Below are positions 20,216 through 29,500 of a stretch of 64,000 bases of DNA, piece after piece; positions within the stretch are counted from its first letter, which is position 1, and each line of letters starts with the position of its first letter. The stretch comes from Candidatus Methanoliparum thermophilum (GTDB lineage: Archaea > Halobacteriota > Methanoliparia > Methanoliparales > Methanoliparaceae). Both the position numbers and the translations under genes were made by a program. The DNA lies in contig RXIF01000006.1 of assembly GCA_004212075.1 (NCBI GenBank), positions 124,001 to 188,000 of the forward strand, in the 5' to 3' direction. The notes beneath the pieces are model-generated. The model saw only the letters and a list, made by a program, of their open reading frames with translations, was not told the origin of the DNA and did not search any database.

Positions 20216-20278
20216 GTGGGGTATATATACTCGATATTGGGTGTTATCTTCTCACCATTACAGAATGTAATGAAATAA
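20216..20278 (+). CDS. possible 20-residue membrane microprotein
   Basis: A GTG-initiated frame of 20 codons plus stop begins 6 nt after a strong AGGAGGAAGG motif. The peptide has a hydrophobic core (IYSILGVIFSPL) and ends QNVMK. The 239-bp region between tRNA-Ser and the next gene otherwise holds only another short frame (20293-20349, MREKDPKVRD...) that runs into the end of the convergent gene. The ribosome-binding site is the main support; the frame is short enough to be chance. Confidence 0.3.
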   Translation: MGYIYSILGVIFSPLQNVMK

Positions 20279-20336
20279 TTGAGAGATTATTGATGAGAGA
20301 AAAAGATCCAAAAGTTCGGGATGGGCTAAGGATCGT

Positions 20337-20819
20337 TCAGAGCTTATAACCGATATCTCTTAAAAATTTTTTTCTTTCTTCCACCTCCTCCATTCCTTCA
20401 ATCCCTTTCGGAGTATATCCATCTATTATTCCTAATATGCCACGGCCAAGATTTGTTTCAACGATTATTACTTCTATCGGGTTTGCTGTAGCACAGTATA
20501 TATTACATACCTCTGGAACCTCTTTTATCGACCTCATAATGTTTATCGGATATGCATCTTTCAAATATATAATAAAAGAATGACCTGCACCTATTTCAAA
20601 CGCTTTATTCATAGCGAGTTTTTCTAAATCTGAATCGTTACCAGAATGTCGGATCAACCTTTTAGCAGAGGCTTCACAAAATCCTATTCCAAATTTCACT
20701 CCCGGAACAGTACCCACTATAGCCTCATGCAGGTCTTCTACCGTCTTTATAAAATGCGCTTGGCCTAATATTATGTTTACCCCATCGATCGGTTCTATTT
20801 TTACTATTTTTAAATCCAT
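20337..20819 (-). CDS. adenosine-specific kinase family protein (DUF355)
   Basis: 160-residue protein of the archaeal/bacterial 'adenosine-specific kinase' family (Pfam Adenosine_kin). Family-typical stretches are visible: NIILGQAHFIKTVEDLHEAI (about 15-34), KFGIGFCEASAKRLIRHSGND (about 43-63), GAGHSFIIYLKDAYPINI and the C-terminal CNIYCATANPIEVIIVETNLGRGILGIIDG. The family name derives from ligand binding in structural work; the physiological role is unsettled. It stands alone, upstream of S8e in the same direction. Confidence 0.85.
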   Translation of the reverse strand: MDLKIVKIEPIDGVNIILGQAHFIKTVEDLHEAIVGTVPGVKFGIGFCEASAKRLIRHSGNDSDLEKLAMNKAFEIGAGHSFIIYLKDAYPINIMRSIKEVPEVCNIYCATANPIEVIIVETNLGRGILGIIDGYTPKGIEGMEEVEERKKFLRDIGYKL

Positions 20820-20947
20820 ACTTATATTAATAATACTTTCTTATAAATTAAAATTATGAACGTCCGTAAAAAACAAAACAGAAACAGTATTGATCTTTCA
20901 GTAAAATTTACAAGATTATAAAGATTTACTCGGCTTTTTTACATTCT

Positions 20948-21325
20948 TTATTCGATTAAGATACCATTTAAAACTCCATTTTGTCCTGGACGGCTTGTTA
21001 CTTTTGCCTTACCTAACTCCGTCTCAATTATCGCTCCTTTCGTGATAATATTCCTACGAACAAAATGTGGGTTTGCTGAATTTTCTGTTACAGTCTTTAT
21101 CTCCACATTTTTAGTGATACCTGTCTTTAAATCTGTCACATTTATTTTATTATGCGAAAGAAGGATCAATTTTTCTCCGCCACCACGAACTCTATTTTTT
21201 TTCCTCTTAACCTCACCTATAACCAACGGTAAGAAATCTCTACCTTTTTCATAGATTCTTCTCTTCCTATTTTTCTTATGCTTCCCACCAGTATATTTCC
21301 TTTTAGATCTACCTTGCCAACTCAT
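20948..21325 (-). CDS. rps8e: 30S ribosomal protein S8e
   Basis: Archaeal/eukaryotic-type small-subunit protein. The N-terminus WQGRSKRKYTGGKHKKNRKRRIYEKGRD matches the conserved basic start of S8e, and the C-terminus TSRPGQNGVLNGILIE is diagnostic. 125 aa is the usual archaeal length. Monocistronic, between the adenosine-kinase-like gene and AdoHcy hydrolase. Confidence 0.97.
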   Translation of the reverse strand: MSWQGRSKRKYTGGKHKKNRKRRIYEKGRDFLPLVIGEVKRKKNRVRGGGEKLILLSHNKINVTDLKTGITKNVEIKTVTENSANPHFVRRNIITKGAIIETELGKAKVTSRPGQNGVLNGILIE

Positions 21326-21405
21326 TTTATATAACCTAAAAATAAAGTGTTATTCTTCTATATAAATATTTTTACATCTCATATCTTCAAATAAAGAATA
21401 AGATA

Positions 21406-22659
21406 TTATGTCCCAGCACGCCATGATCTCAGATAATTTTTCTGTTCTTCTGTCAGTCTTTCTATTTTTATATTCATTGCATCGAGTTTCAGTCGTGCAA
21501 CCCGTTCGTCTATCTCGCCAGGTGTAGAATATACTTTATTATCCAGTTTTTCTCTATTCTCAACGATATATCTGACCGATAGAGCCTGATCTGCAAAACT
21601 CATATCCATAACTTCTGGAGGATGACCATACGCAGACGATAAATTAATCAACCTGCCCTCTGCAAGTAGATATATTCTCCGTCCATCGTTCATCGTGTAT
21701 TCTTTAACGCTCTCTTTTACATCTTTTACCTTGTTTGCCATCTTTTCTAGATCTTTTATGTTTATTTCTACGTTAAAATGCCCTGTATTTGAAAGGATGG
21801 CCCCGTCTTTCATAACTTCAAAATGTTCACCACGTATTACAGAGATGTTTCCTGTAGCCGTGATAAAGAGATCTCCTATTTTGGCAGCCTCTATCATTGG
21901 CATAACTCTAAATCCATCCATTACAGCTTCTAAAGATTTAATAGGATCCATTTCTACCACGATCACGTTTGATCCTAATCCACGTGCTCTAGATGCAACA
22001 CCTTTACCACACCAGCCATATCCTACAACTACAACATTTTTTCCGGCAAAAAGAAGATTAGTAGCGTTCATTATTCCATGAAGAGACGATTGGCCTGTGC
22101 CGTATCTATTATCAAACATATTTTTTGTCTTTGCATCGTTTACTGCAATAATAGGAAACTTTAATGCTCCTTCTTTCTCAAGTGATTTTAACCGTATTAC
22201 ACCCGTTGTTGTCTCTTCGCAGCCCCCATATATCTCTGGGATCAGCTCTTTACGTTTTGAGTGTATAGTTGCTATAGTATCCGCCCCATCATCTAGAACT
22301 ATGTTAGGCTTGATATCCAAAATACTAGATATACATCTGTAATACGTGTCCTGATCCTCTCCACGGATTGCAAATACTTCTATACCATCATCAACCATTG
22401 CGGCAGCAACATCGTTCTGTGTACTTAACGGATTTGAACCTGCCAGCCGTATCATTGCACCGCCAGATTTTAATGTTAGTATAAGATTAGCCGTCTCTAC
22501 AGTAACGTGAAGACAAGCAGCAATTTTGATACCCTCTAATGGTCTCTCCCTCTTAAATTCATCCTGTATCAAGGAGAGTACCGGCATGTTTTTTTTAGCC
22601 CATTCTATCCTTCTTTTGCCCTCTTCAGCCAAATTTATATCTTTTATAATGTAATCCAT
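21406..22659 (-). CDS. ahcY: adenosylhomocysteinase (or S-inosylhomocysteine hydrolase)
   Basis: Hydrolyses S-adenosylhomocysteine after methyl transfer; in some methanogens the enzyme acts on S-inosylhomocysteine after a deaminase. The NAD-binding loop [18 protein letters not shown], the [13 protein letters not shown] segment, the substrate-binding HVTVETANL and DDGAD motifs, and the C-terminal [15 protein letters not shown] are all present. The frame opens with a TTG at 22701, but the ATG at 22659 ([15 protein letters not shown]) matches the family start. Length from there is 417 aa. Confidence 0.93.
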   Translation of the reverse strand: MDYIIKDINLAEEGKRRIEWAKKNMPVLSLIQDEFKRERPLEGIKIAACLHVTVETANLILTLKSGGAMIRLAGSNPLSTQNDVAAAMVDDGIEVFAIRGEDQDTYYRCISSILDIKPNIVLDDGADTIATIHSKRKELIPEIYGGCEETTTGVIRLKSLEKEGALKFPIIAVNDAKTKNMFDNRYGTGQSSLHGIMNATNLLFAGKNVVVVGYGWCGKGVASRARGLGSNVIVVEMDPIKSLEAVMDGFRVMPMIEAAKIGDLFITATGNISVIRGEHFEVMKDGAILSNTGHFNVEINIKDLEKMANKVKDVKESVKEYTMNDGRRIYLLAEGRLINLSSAYGHPPEVMDMSFADQALSVRYIVENREKLDNKVYSTPGEIDERVARLKLDAMNIKIERLTEEQKNYLRSWRAGT

Positions 22660-22729
22660 ACTGGTTTTATCTTTTTTAATACTATTTATAATTAATTTCA
22701 AATAAATAGTAGATTATGCCTTATTCTTT

Positions 22730-23611
22730 TTATCTATGATTAAAAATAGGTGTCCCGTCTGTTATCACATTCTTAAACTCATCGATCAATTGTTTTGTAA
22801 TTCTTCCAGGGCGTCCATCGCCTATTATCCTGCCATCTACTGATACAATAGGTGCTACTTCAGCAGCAGTACCTGTTATAAAGACTTCATCCGCAGTATA
22901 TAGCTCAAATAAACTAAAAAACTCCTCTTTTACAGTATAACCCAACTTCTCTTCTGCAATCTTTATAATTGTTTCTCTTGTTATACCTTTTAGATTTGTA
23001 GTCGTTTTTGGTGTATATATGATACCATTTTTGATGATAAAGATGTTCTCTCCCGACCCTTCTGCAATATTTCCATTGACATCCAAGATAATTGCCTCAT
23101 CTCCTCCTTTAATCTTCGACTCGATCTTTGCAAGGATATTATTCAGATAATTCAAAGATTTGATACCAGGAGGCATCGCTTCGTAAGAGTTTCGTCTGAT
23201 AGAAACAGTAACAGCATTTAACCCCTTCTCATACAGATTCCCAAATAATGCGTCCCATTCTTCTGCTATAATTACAATGCTTGCCCTTTTGCAACTACTT
23301 GGGTCTATTCCAAGATCACCTTTTCCCCTCGTTACAATCACTCGTATATAAGCATTGCTCAGGTTGTTTTTTCTAATACAATCGAGTATATTCTCAATCA
23401 TCTCCTCTTTCTTTAATGGGATGTCGAGAATTATTGCCTTAGCAGAATCGTATAATCGGTCAATATGCTCCTGTAATTTAAAAACTTTGCCGTTGTATGC
23501 TCTTATTCCTTCAAATACTCCGTCACCGTAGAGAAATCCGTGATCTAACACCGATATTTTTGCATCATTATCTTCATAATATTCTCCATCTATAAAAACT
23601 AAATTTTTCAT
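22730..23611 (-). CDS. ilvE: branched-chain amino acid aminotransferase
   Basis: Class IV PLP aminotransferase interconverting Leu/Ile/Val and their 2-oxo acids. From the preferred start ([12 protein letters not shown]) the protein is about 293 aa. [21 protein letters not shown] (about 19-39) is the family N-signature, [16 protein letters not shown] carries the PLP lysine, and [12 protein letters not shown] plus [18 protein letters not shown] complete it. An upstream TTG/ATG frame to 23662 adds 17 residues that relatives lack; AGGGTAAG precedes the chosen ATG. Confidence 0.93.
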   Translation of the reverse strand: MKNLVFIDGEYYEDNDAKISVLDHGFLYGDGVFEGIRAYNGKVFKLQEHIDRLYDSAKAIILDIPLKKEEMIENILDCIRKNNLSNAYIRVIVTRGKGDLGIDPSSCKRASIVIIAEEWDALFGNLYEKGLNAVTVSIRRNSYEAMPPGIKSLNYLNNILAKIESKIKGGDEAIILDVNGNIAEGSGENIFIIKNGIIYTPKTTTNLKGITRETIIKIAEEKLGYTVKEEFFSLFELYTADEVFITGTAAEVAPIVSVDGRIIGDGRPGRITKQLIDEFKNVITDGTPIFNHR

Positions 23612-23811
23612 ACACTTACCCTGAAAACAATAAATAAGGTATCTATTATTAAGAGTTTTCATCGGATATTATTGTTTATCTTTATTTATGATAAAAAACG
23701 ATTATTTTTGATTTTGAATTTTATTATCTGTTGTCATAAATGAAGCATAATCAAATAAATATACCAAACAATAAATAATAGTAGACATGAACATTAGTAA
23801 AGGTTGTAAAT

Positions 23812-24642
23812 ATGATTAAAAAGATGATCATTCCCAACGATACAAGTATAAACGATGATGTTATTATATGTAATAGGGATATGATTATTTGTAGTTATTC
23901 AGAGATCCATCGTGGTTTAATCGGTGAAAATATATTTATAGGTGATATGGTAAATATAAAAGGAGGAATAAGAACATATAATGATTTAAGGGTGGGTTAT
24001 TTCTCGATTTTATCTGGGGATGTGTATGTAGATGGGGATGCATATCTCTCAGATAGAATAAAGATAAATGGCAAACTCGTCTTGGGAGGAAACTTGGATA
24101 TCGGGGATGATGTACGGATTGATGGAGGTTTTGAGTCTAAAGGATGGATAATTATAAGAGATCCCATACCTTTTATACTATTTATATTTCTATACCTATC
24201 CGTAATTTTAAGAATCCACAGAAAAAGTATCGATATCGATCTTTCCTTGAACGGCAATTCGTATAAAGATGCTGATGATATTAAAGAATTAAGTTCTTTA
24301 GATTTTACAGATGTTGATAAAAATTCATCAAGATTAGACATCTTTTTATGTCCTGAATCTACTTACATAGGAGAGAAAAACCTGATAGTCGATACTTCTT
24401 TAGAGATTGGAGAAAGATGTAGTATCTATTGTAGTATCGATGCAGATAATGTCTTTGTTAAAAAAGGATCGGTTATAGATGGAGATATAGTATCACATAA
24501 CGATATAATTATCGAAGAAGATTCCAAAGTAAGGGGAAACCTTAAAGCATCAGGTAGAGTAATAATAAATAAAAATGCAACAATTTTTGGAAAGATAAAA
24601 GCAAAAGAGATAATCATAAATCCTGATTTTGTTGAATCATAA
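23812..24642 (+). CDS. bactofilin-like beta-helix protein with an internal membrane segment
   Basis: 276 aa. Repeated short strands with I/V-G-D periodicity (ENIFIGDMVNIKGG, LRVGYFSILSGDVYVDGDAYLS, LVLGGNLDIGDDVRIDGG) form a bactofilin/polymer-forming beta-helix, residues 25-105. One hydrophobic helix (about 110-132, IPFILFIFLYLSVIL) interrupts it, and a second beta-helix half (about 175-270, GDIVSHNDIIIEEDSKVRGNLKASGRV) follows. Bactofilins form cytoskeletal filaments at membranes. The stop codon is separated from the NMD3 ATG by one base, so the two are co-translated. Confidence 0.75.
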   Translation: MIKKMIIPNDTSINDDVIICNRDMIICSYSEIHRGLIGENIFIGDMVNIKGGIRTYNDLRVGYFSILSGDVYVDGDAYLSDRIKINGKLVLGGNLDIGDDVRIDGGFESKGWIIIRDPIPFILFIFLYLSVILRIHRKSIDIDLSLNGNSYKDADDIKELSSLDFTDVDKNSSRLDIFLCPESTYIGEKNLIVDTSLEIGERCSIYCSIDADNVFVKKGSVIDGDIVSHNDIIIEEDSKVRGNLKASGRVIINKNATIFGKIKAKEIIINPDFVES

Positions 24643-24643
24643 T

Positions 24644-25732
24644 ATGTCAAATATTAAACAAAATTTCTGTCCCGCATGCGGTAAAGATGTCAATATATAT
24701 GATACAATCGACGGGATATGCGTAGACTGTTTTATAAAAAATGCTGATCTTATAGAATATCATGAGAATGAAGAAGTAGTCATTTGTAGAATATGTGGTG
24801 CTTTTTACGATAGAGAATGGAAGAATTCGGTAAATGAAGAAGATGCTGTTTTAAGATATCTTTCATCGCGTATTAAAACATCTAACAAGTTAGATGAGCA
24901 AGATATAGATATGACAACCGAGAGGATGGATTCTAACAGAATACGAGTTGATGGTGTATTAAACGGAGAAATAAAAGGAAGACTTATAGAGAAAAAGTTT
25001 AGTTGTATTGTACATATAAGATATAGCGTATGTTATAGCTGTAGCAGGATTTCAGGAGGGTATTATGAGTCTATTCTCCAGATTCGGACAGACAAAAGAG
25101 CTTTAGACTATAGAGTAAAACAGGATATAAGAAAAATCGTCAATGATTATGTTATTAAAAGATATGAAGCAGGAGATAAAAGATCATTTATAACAAAAAT
25201 AGAAGAATTGGATGAAGGAATTGATTTTTATCTAGGGTCTAAAAGCGTGTCTAAGCAAATATGCAATACTATCAGGTTAAAATATGGAGGAGAGATACAG
25301 CGATCATCAAAGTTGGTAGGTATGGATGATGGTAGGAATTTGTACAGGATAACTTACTCTTTGAGATTTTTTAAGATATCTCCAGGTGATGTAATCTCTT
25401 TCAAAGAAAAATTTATACATGTTATAAAAGTAACAAAAGATATAGAGGGAAGAGACTTAAAAAGTGGAAAAACCGTGCTCATTAAGGGAAATAAGAGCAA
25501 TATCGATGATATAAAGATATTTGGTAATATAAAAAATGTTGTAAATACAGATCTGTTATCTATAGGTAAGGAGCAGATAGAAGTGGTAGATCCATATACA
25601 AATAAAAATGTGGAGATACAAAAACCGTATTTTATAGACAGAATCAAGGATAATAGAGTACCAGTGATCAAGACAAGTGTTGGATTGCTTGCTATTCCAC
25701 CAGAATTTTATAATATATCTATCAAAAGATGA
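24644..25732 (+). CDS. NMD3-family zinc protein
   Basis: Archaeal homolog of NMD3, the eukaryotic 60S export adaptor; the archaeal role is presumed to be in large-subunit maturation. Two N-terminal zinc knuckles, FCPACG...CVDCF (about 8-33) and ICRICGAFYDREW (about 50-62), are followed by a third CYSCSR near 133. A C-terminal SH3/OB-like region follows (HVIKVTKDIEGRDLKSGKTVLI). The ATG at 24644 is chosen over 24629 because the latter overlaps the bactofilin stop and adds no family residues. Confidence 0.85.
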   Translation: MSNIKQNFCPACGKDVNIYDTIDGICVDCFIKNADLIEYHENEEVVICRICGAFYDREWKNSVNEEDAVLRYLSSRIKTSNKLDEQDIDMTTERMDSNRIRVDGVLNGEIKGRLIEKKFSCIVHIRYSVCYSCSRISGGYYESILQIRTDKRALDYRVKQDIRKIVNDYVIKRYEAGDKRSFITKIEELDEGIDFYLGSKSVSKQICNTIRLKYGGEIQRSSKLVGMDDGRNLYRITYSLRFFKISPGDVISFKEKFIHVIKVTKDIEGRDLKSGKTVLIKGNKSNIDDIKIFGNIKNVVNTDLLSIGKEQIEVVDPYTNKNVEIQKPYFIDRIKDNRVPVIKTSVGLLAIPPEFYNISIKR

Positions 25733-25928
25733 CATTTTTTTAAAATTTAAATATCAAATATAATACTTCTTAAAAATCTATCATATCACCCATTATTACA
25801 TATAATCTGTATAATTAGTATTAAAAGATATCTAAAAATAACACAATGAGATAATAAAATAGTATAAATCGAAAATTTATATAAACTATTAAACAACAAA
25901 TAGGATACGGTATAATAGGTTTTTCCTT

Positions 25929-26543
25929 ATGGCGATCTCAAATATAAGCGGGGATATAGTATTATGGGATTTTATCTTTGCATCGTTATTGCTTATTTTA
26001 GGCACGATATTGAGAGCCCGGATAAAGTTATTTCAAAAATGGCTTATACCCAATGCGATAATATCCGGAGTTATTGGCTTAATCCTGAGCAACGGTCTTT
26101 TATACATACCATTTTCTGAAAACATGGTATTTTATCCTTATCATCTTCTAAACCTCTGTTACTGTTCAATTCTATTAAGCGCCGTTAAGATATCGTGGAA
26201 AGAGTTTAAAACTAGTGGATTGTCAACAGGTTTGTGTATTAGTTTTACACAGGCAATGCAGGCGGCTTTTGGGGTAGGATTGGCACTTATGAGAGTTGTA
26301 GATCCTGATTTTAAGTCTCCTTCATTGTTAGATTTTATAATGGGGTCGCCATTAATACTTATTGTCCAATTTATCATTGCGTTAGGCGGTCTCGTAATCT
26401 ATATTGACCCCTTCGCAATATGGACAAGGGTACTATACTTTTTAATATTGATCGTAATGTGTATAGTAATCTGGCTGATTGGTCCTGCTTTTGGACTTTG
26501 GAAAAAATATAAACCATTCTGGAGACTTTGGCCTAAAGATTAA
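25929..26543 (+). CDS. short GltS-like membrane protein (truncated paralog of 60740-62074)
   Basis: 204 residues, about six hydrophobic helices. Residues 10-60 (WDFIFASLLLILGTILRAR...QKWLIPNAIISGVIGLILS) align clearly with the N-terminus of the 444-aa GltS-like transporter at 60740-62074. The substrate-core half of that protein is missing; only a final helix ending near a Trp-rich tail (WKKYKPFWRLWPKD) remains comparable. It is an uninterrupted frame, so either a functional short derivative or a fixed deletion. It stands alone with about 200 bp of AT-rich upstream sequence. Confidence 0.65.
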   Translation: MAISNISGDIVLWDFIFASLLLILGTILRARIKLFQKWLIPNAIISGVIGLILSNGLLYIPFSENMVFYPYHLLNLCYCSILLSAVKISWKEFKTSGLSTGLCISFTQAMQAAFGVGLALMRVVDPDFKSPSLLDFIMGSPLILIVQFIIALGGLVIYIDPFAIWTRVLYFLILIVMCIVIWLIGPAFGLWKKYKPFWRLWPKD

Positions 26544-26648
26544 TACCCTTGGATCCTTTATCATAGATGTTGCAAAGTGTTTTAATACGAAGATTATCTC
26601 AACAATAGAAGTTATAAAAATAATAAAGGGAAAAATATTTAAAACTGA

Positions 26649-27842
26649 TTAAAGCCCGAGAATAGATATAGCCGCAACACTGTAGAATGGGAATCCTCCA
26701 AGATTATGTGTCAGCCCTATTTGAGGATTAGGGATCTGCCTTTTTTCTGCTTTCCCCTGCAGCTGTTTGTACATCTCATAGATCATTCTCAAACCAGACG
26801 CAGCGATAGGATGACCAAAACATTTAAGACCACCGTCAGGCTGAGCAGGAATTCTTCCATCGAGATCAAAGAACCCTGACTCGATATCTTTTTTTGCCTT
26901 GCCTCTTTTCGAGATACCTAAATCTTCATAGGTTACCGCCTCGGTGATGGAGAAACAATCATGAAGCTCCATCATGCTTATCTCTTTGCGAGGATCTGTT
27001 ATACCTGCCTCTTTGTATGCTCTTTGTGCAGCCTGAAGAGTCGTTTCTACGTGAACACCATCCCAGTTTAATAGCATCTCTTCACCTGAGGAGACCGCAA
27101 CCTGGAGTGATTTTATATAAACAGGGTCTTCTCTGTATTTTTTAGCATCTTCTGCTCTGACAACAATGGCTGCAGCTGCTCCATCGCTCACTCCGCAACA
27201 ATCGAACAATCCTAAAGGCCAGGCAATGATAGGAGCATTGATAATCTGGTCTATGCTTGCTTCTTTGCGAAGATGTGCTTTAGGGTTTAACGTACCGTTA
27301 TGATGGCTCTTACTCGATACATGAGCGAGCATTCTTTTCCCCTCGTCAGGGCTTAAACCGTATTTGTTAAAGTATTTTGTTGCCATCATAGCAAAACCTC
27401 CAGGTGCGGTCATATTAGGCATTATGAGCCTATTTTTGCTCCCCATTGCAGATCCGAAATCGGGTAATCCTCCATATCCTGTATCTTTCAATTTTTCCAC
27501 ACCGAGTGCTAAAGCCATATCATACGCGCCAGACGCAACAGCATAGACTGCACCTCTTAATGCTTCTGTTCCTGTAGCGCAGAAATTTTCTACACGTGTA
27601 ACAGGTATAAAAGGCAATTTGAGCGTTGTAGATAAAGGGAGAGCACTTTTCCCTACATTAACCTCATCAAAACAAGATCCAATCCAAGCAGCCTGTATTT
27701 CTTCTTTTTCTACCCCTGCATCTTTGATACATTCTAAAAACGCTTCTACCATTAAATCTTCACTGCCTTTATCCCATAGTTCGCCAAACTTTGTACATCC
27801 CATTCCTATAATTGCTACTTTATCTTTTATTCCTTTAGACAT
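26649..27842 (-). CDS. thiolase (acetyl-CoA acetyltransferase, SCP2/archaeal type)
   Basis: Thiolase-superfamily enzyme, 397 aa from the chosen ATG (MSKGIKDKVAIIGMG). GGTGAT lies just upstream; the frame opens earlier at 27884. Catalytic residues are visible: the nucleophile in RVENFCATGTEALRG, the ELHDCFSITEAV segment, and CFGHPIAASGLRM. It is encoded directly downstream of the HMGCS-like/DUF35 fusion (17 bp apart), the arrangement in which archaeal thiolases need a DUF35 protein. It could supply acetoacetyl-CoA for mevalonate, or act in beta-oxidation-like chemistry. Confidence 0.88.
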   Translation of the reverse strand: MSKGIKDKVAIIGMGCTKFGELWDKGSEDLMVEAFLECIKDAGVEKEEIQAAWIGSCFDEVNVGKSALPLSTTLKLPFIPVTRVENFCATGTEALRGAVYAVASGAYDMALALGVEKLKDTGYGGLPDFGSAMGSKNRLIMPNMTAPGGFAMMATKYFNKYGLSPDEGKRMLAHVSSKSHHNGTLNPKAHLRKEASIDQIINAPIIAWPLGLFDCCGVSDGAAAAIVVRAEDAKKYREDPVYIKSLQVAVSSGEEMLLNWDGVHVETTLQAAQRAYKEAGITDPRKEISMMELHDCFSITEAVTYEDLGISKRGKAKKDIESGFFDLDGRIPAQPDGGLKCFGHPIAASGLRMIYEMYKQLQGKAEKRQIPNPQIGLTHNLGGFPFYSVAAISILGL

Positions 27843-27859
27843 AATATCACCTTTCTTAT

Positions 27860-29302
27860 TTAACGTATTGGTACTGCCTTCCAAAAATAACCGTAAATAC
27901 CTCTATTCTCATCAGCATACTTTCTTCTAAAACTCATTTTTACCGGCATACCTACTTTTAGAGAATCGAGTTCACAATCCGTAAAATCAAACAAATACCG
28001 CCCTCCACCATCAAAATCAACCAATCCATATATTGCAGGGGGATTAGGACTAAATGCTAAATTATCTCCTGTATATGTAAAAATCGTTCCTTTTTTATCC
28101 GAAAAAGGATACTCTTCCATATCATCGATAGCACCACAATCTGGGTTTACACAGATTCTCTGAGGCGGATATTGAGGAGTACCACATTCTCTGCATTTTG
28201 ATCCAACAAGACCCAAAACGGTCTTTCTTTCTCTCCATAATGTTGACAGAGACGTAAATGCCTCCTCACCTCGCCCTCCTTTATCTATATCTAATAGATT
28301 TTTAAATACAGCATATTTTTCGTAAGTATCTATCATCTGTTTAGATTCTATCATATTTTTCACCCCTTTTACTCTGCCTTTTGCATCTTCTATACCATCG
28401 GTTACTTCAAAGTATACCGCATCACTACCGTTTCCATAACTTGCTAAAAGGATTCTATCTCCCGGTTTTGCCTCTTCAAGAGCAGAAATAAGGATAAGAA
28501 ACGGATAAGATGTTCCTGTATTCCCAATATTCGTAAATAATGGTTCTTGTATCTGCTCAAGCCTAAAACCCATCTTTGTACATATGAAAGCATGTGCTCG
28601 TTCATATATACAGGGATAACATACTTTAGAAAAATCGTCGGGTTTAAGATCGTATTTTCTTAATAATCCAGATATAGACTCTATTATAAATCTACCGTAT
28701 CCTTCATCTCTAATCCATCTATCTTCCCAGCTTCGATTATATTCATCCTTTTTTGTCCTCCAATGGTCTACAAAATCGTAAGAGATGGAAAAACTACCTT
28801 TTATCTCTGCTATCTCGTTGTTTTTACCTATAAGCAATGATGCAGCGCTATCCCCGTACATCTCTTCCAAATAACCACCAGGTTTCCCTAATCTACAATC
28901 TGATGTACAAATCAAGATGTTATCAGACGTTCCTGCCTCGATAGAATCATATGCAGAGATTAAAGCACTTGTTCCTGCTTTTATAGAATTTGTAAAGTCT
29001 CCTGTCTTTATATTAGGAGAAAGATTTAATGCAGTAGAGATAATACTAGAGTTCTGTCTCTCTATAAAAGGTGGTGTTGTAGTAGCAAAATATAAACCAT
29101 CTACCGTATCTCTTCTAAACCCAGTTAAACACTCGGCACCTGCATTGACGGCCATTGTTATACTATCTTCATCATAATTTGCAACGGCTTTCTCTCCAGG
29201 AAGCATAGATGCAGGATTAAGCCATCCCATTGCCATATATATATTCATTCGGTCGATCCTATATGAAGGAATATATGCTCCATAAGATACAATTCCAACC
29301 AT
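27860..29302 (-). CDS. HMG-CoA synthase-like protein fused to a DUF35 zinc-ribbon/OB domain
   Basis: 480 aa. Residues 1-330 are a ketoacyl-synthase/HMGCS-like fold (MVGIVSYGAYIPSYRI, EKAVANYDEDSITMAV, SAASLLIG). Residues 345-480 are DUF35, with rubredoxin-like zinc ligands CRECG...CVNPDCG (about 382-402) followed by the OB fold (IYGLVDFDGGGRYLFDF). At the nucleophile position the sequence reads TNSIKAGT, where active archaeal HMGCS has a Cys just before KAGT, so this domain looks non-catalytic. Probably a scaffold or CoA-binding partner of the adjacent thiolase. Confidence 0.82.
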   Translation of the reverse strand: MVGIVSYGAYIPSYRIDRMNIYMAMGWLNPASMLPGEKAVANYDEDSITMAVNAGAECLTGFRRDTVDGLYFATTTPPFIERQNSSIISTALNLSPNIKTGDFTNSIKAGTSALISAYDSIEAGTSDNILICTSDCRLGKPGGYLEEMYGDSAASLLIGKNNEIAEIKGSFSISYDFVDHWRTKKDEYNRSWEDRWIRDEGYGRFIIESISGLLRKYDLKPDDFSKVCYPCIYERAHAFICTKMGFRLEQIQEPLFTNIGNTGTSYPFLILISALEEAKPGDRILLASYGNGSDAVYFEVTDGIEDAKGRVKGVKNMIESKQMIDTYEKYAVFKNLLDIDKGGRGEEAFTSLSTLWRERKTVLGLVGSKCRECGTPQYPPQRICVNPDCGAIDDMEEYPFSDKKGTIFTYTGDNLAFSPNPPAIYGLVDFDGGGRYLFDFTDCELDSLKVGMPVKMSFRRKYADENRGIYGYFWKAVPIR

Positions 29303-29500
29303 ACTTAATCATCTTTATATATCATAACTAATAATATAGTATATAAATTTAATTGTTGTTTTTATAATGTTATCTTAATTTTAAATATATCAAGGATAAA
29401 ATATCAAGAATAAAAATATATTACGTAGAATATTATATTAATTATAAGATAGTTAATTATAAGATAGTTAAACGGATAGAAGAATAATAGTAGAAAGGAT

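Noticed and set aside
20216-20349. Two tiny frames after tRNA-Ser as one frameshifted gene
   Set aside because: Neither piece resembles a known family, and the second overlaps the end of the convergent gene; no evidence joins them.
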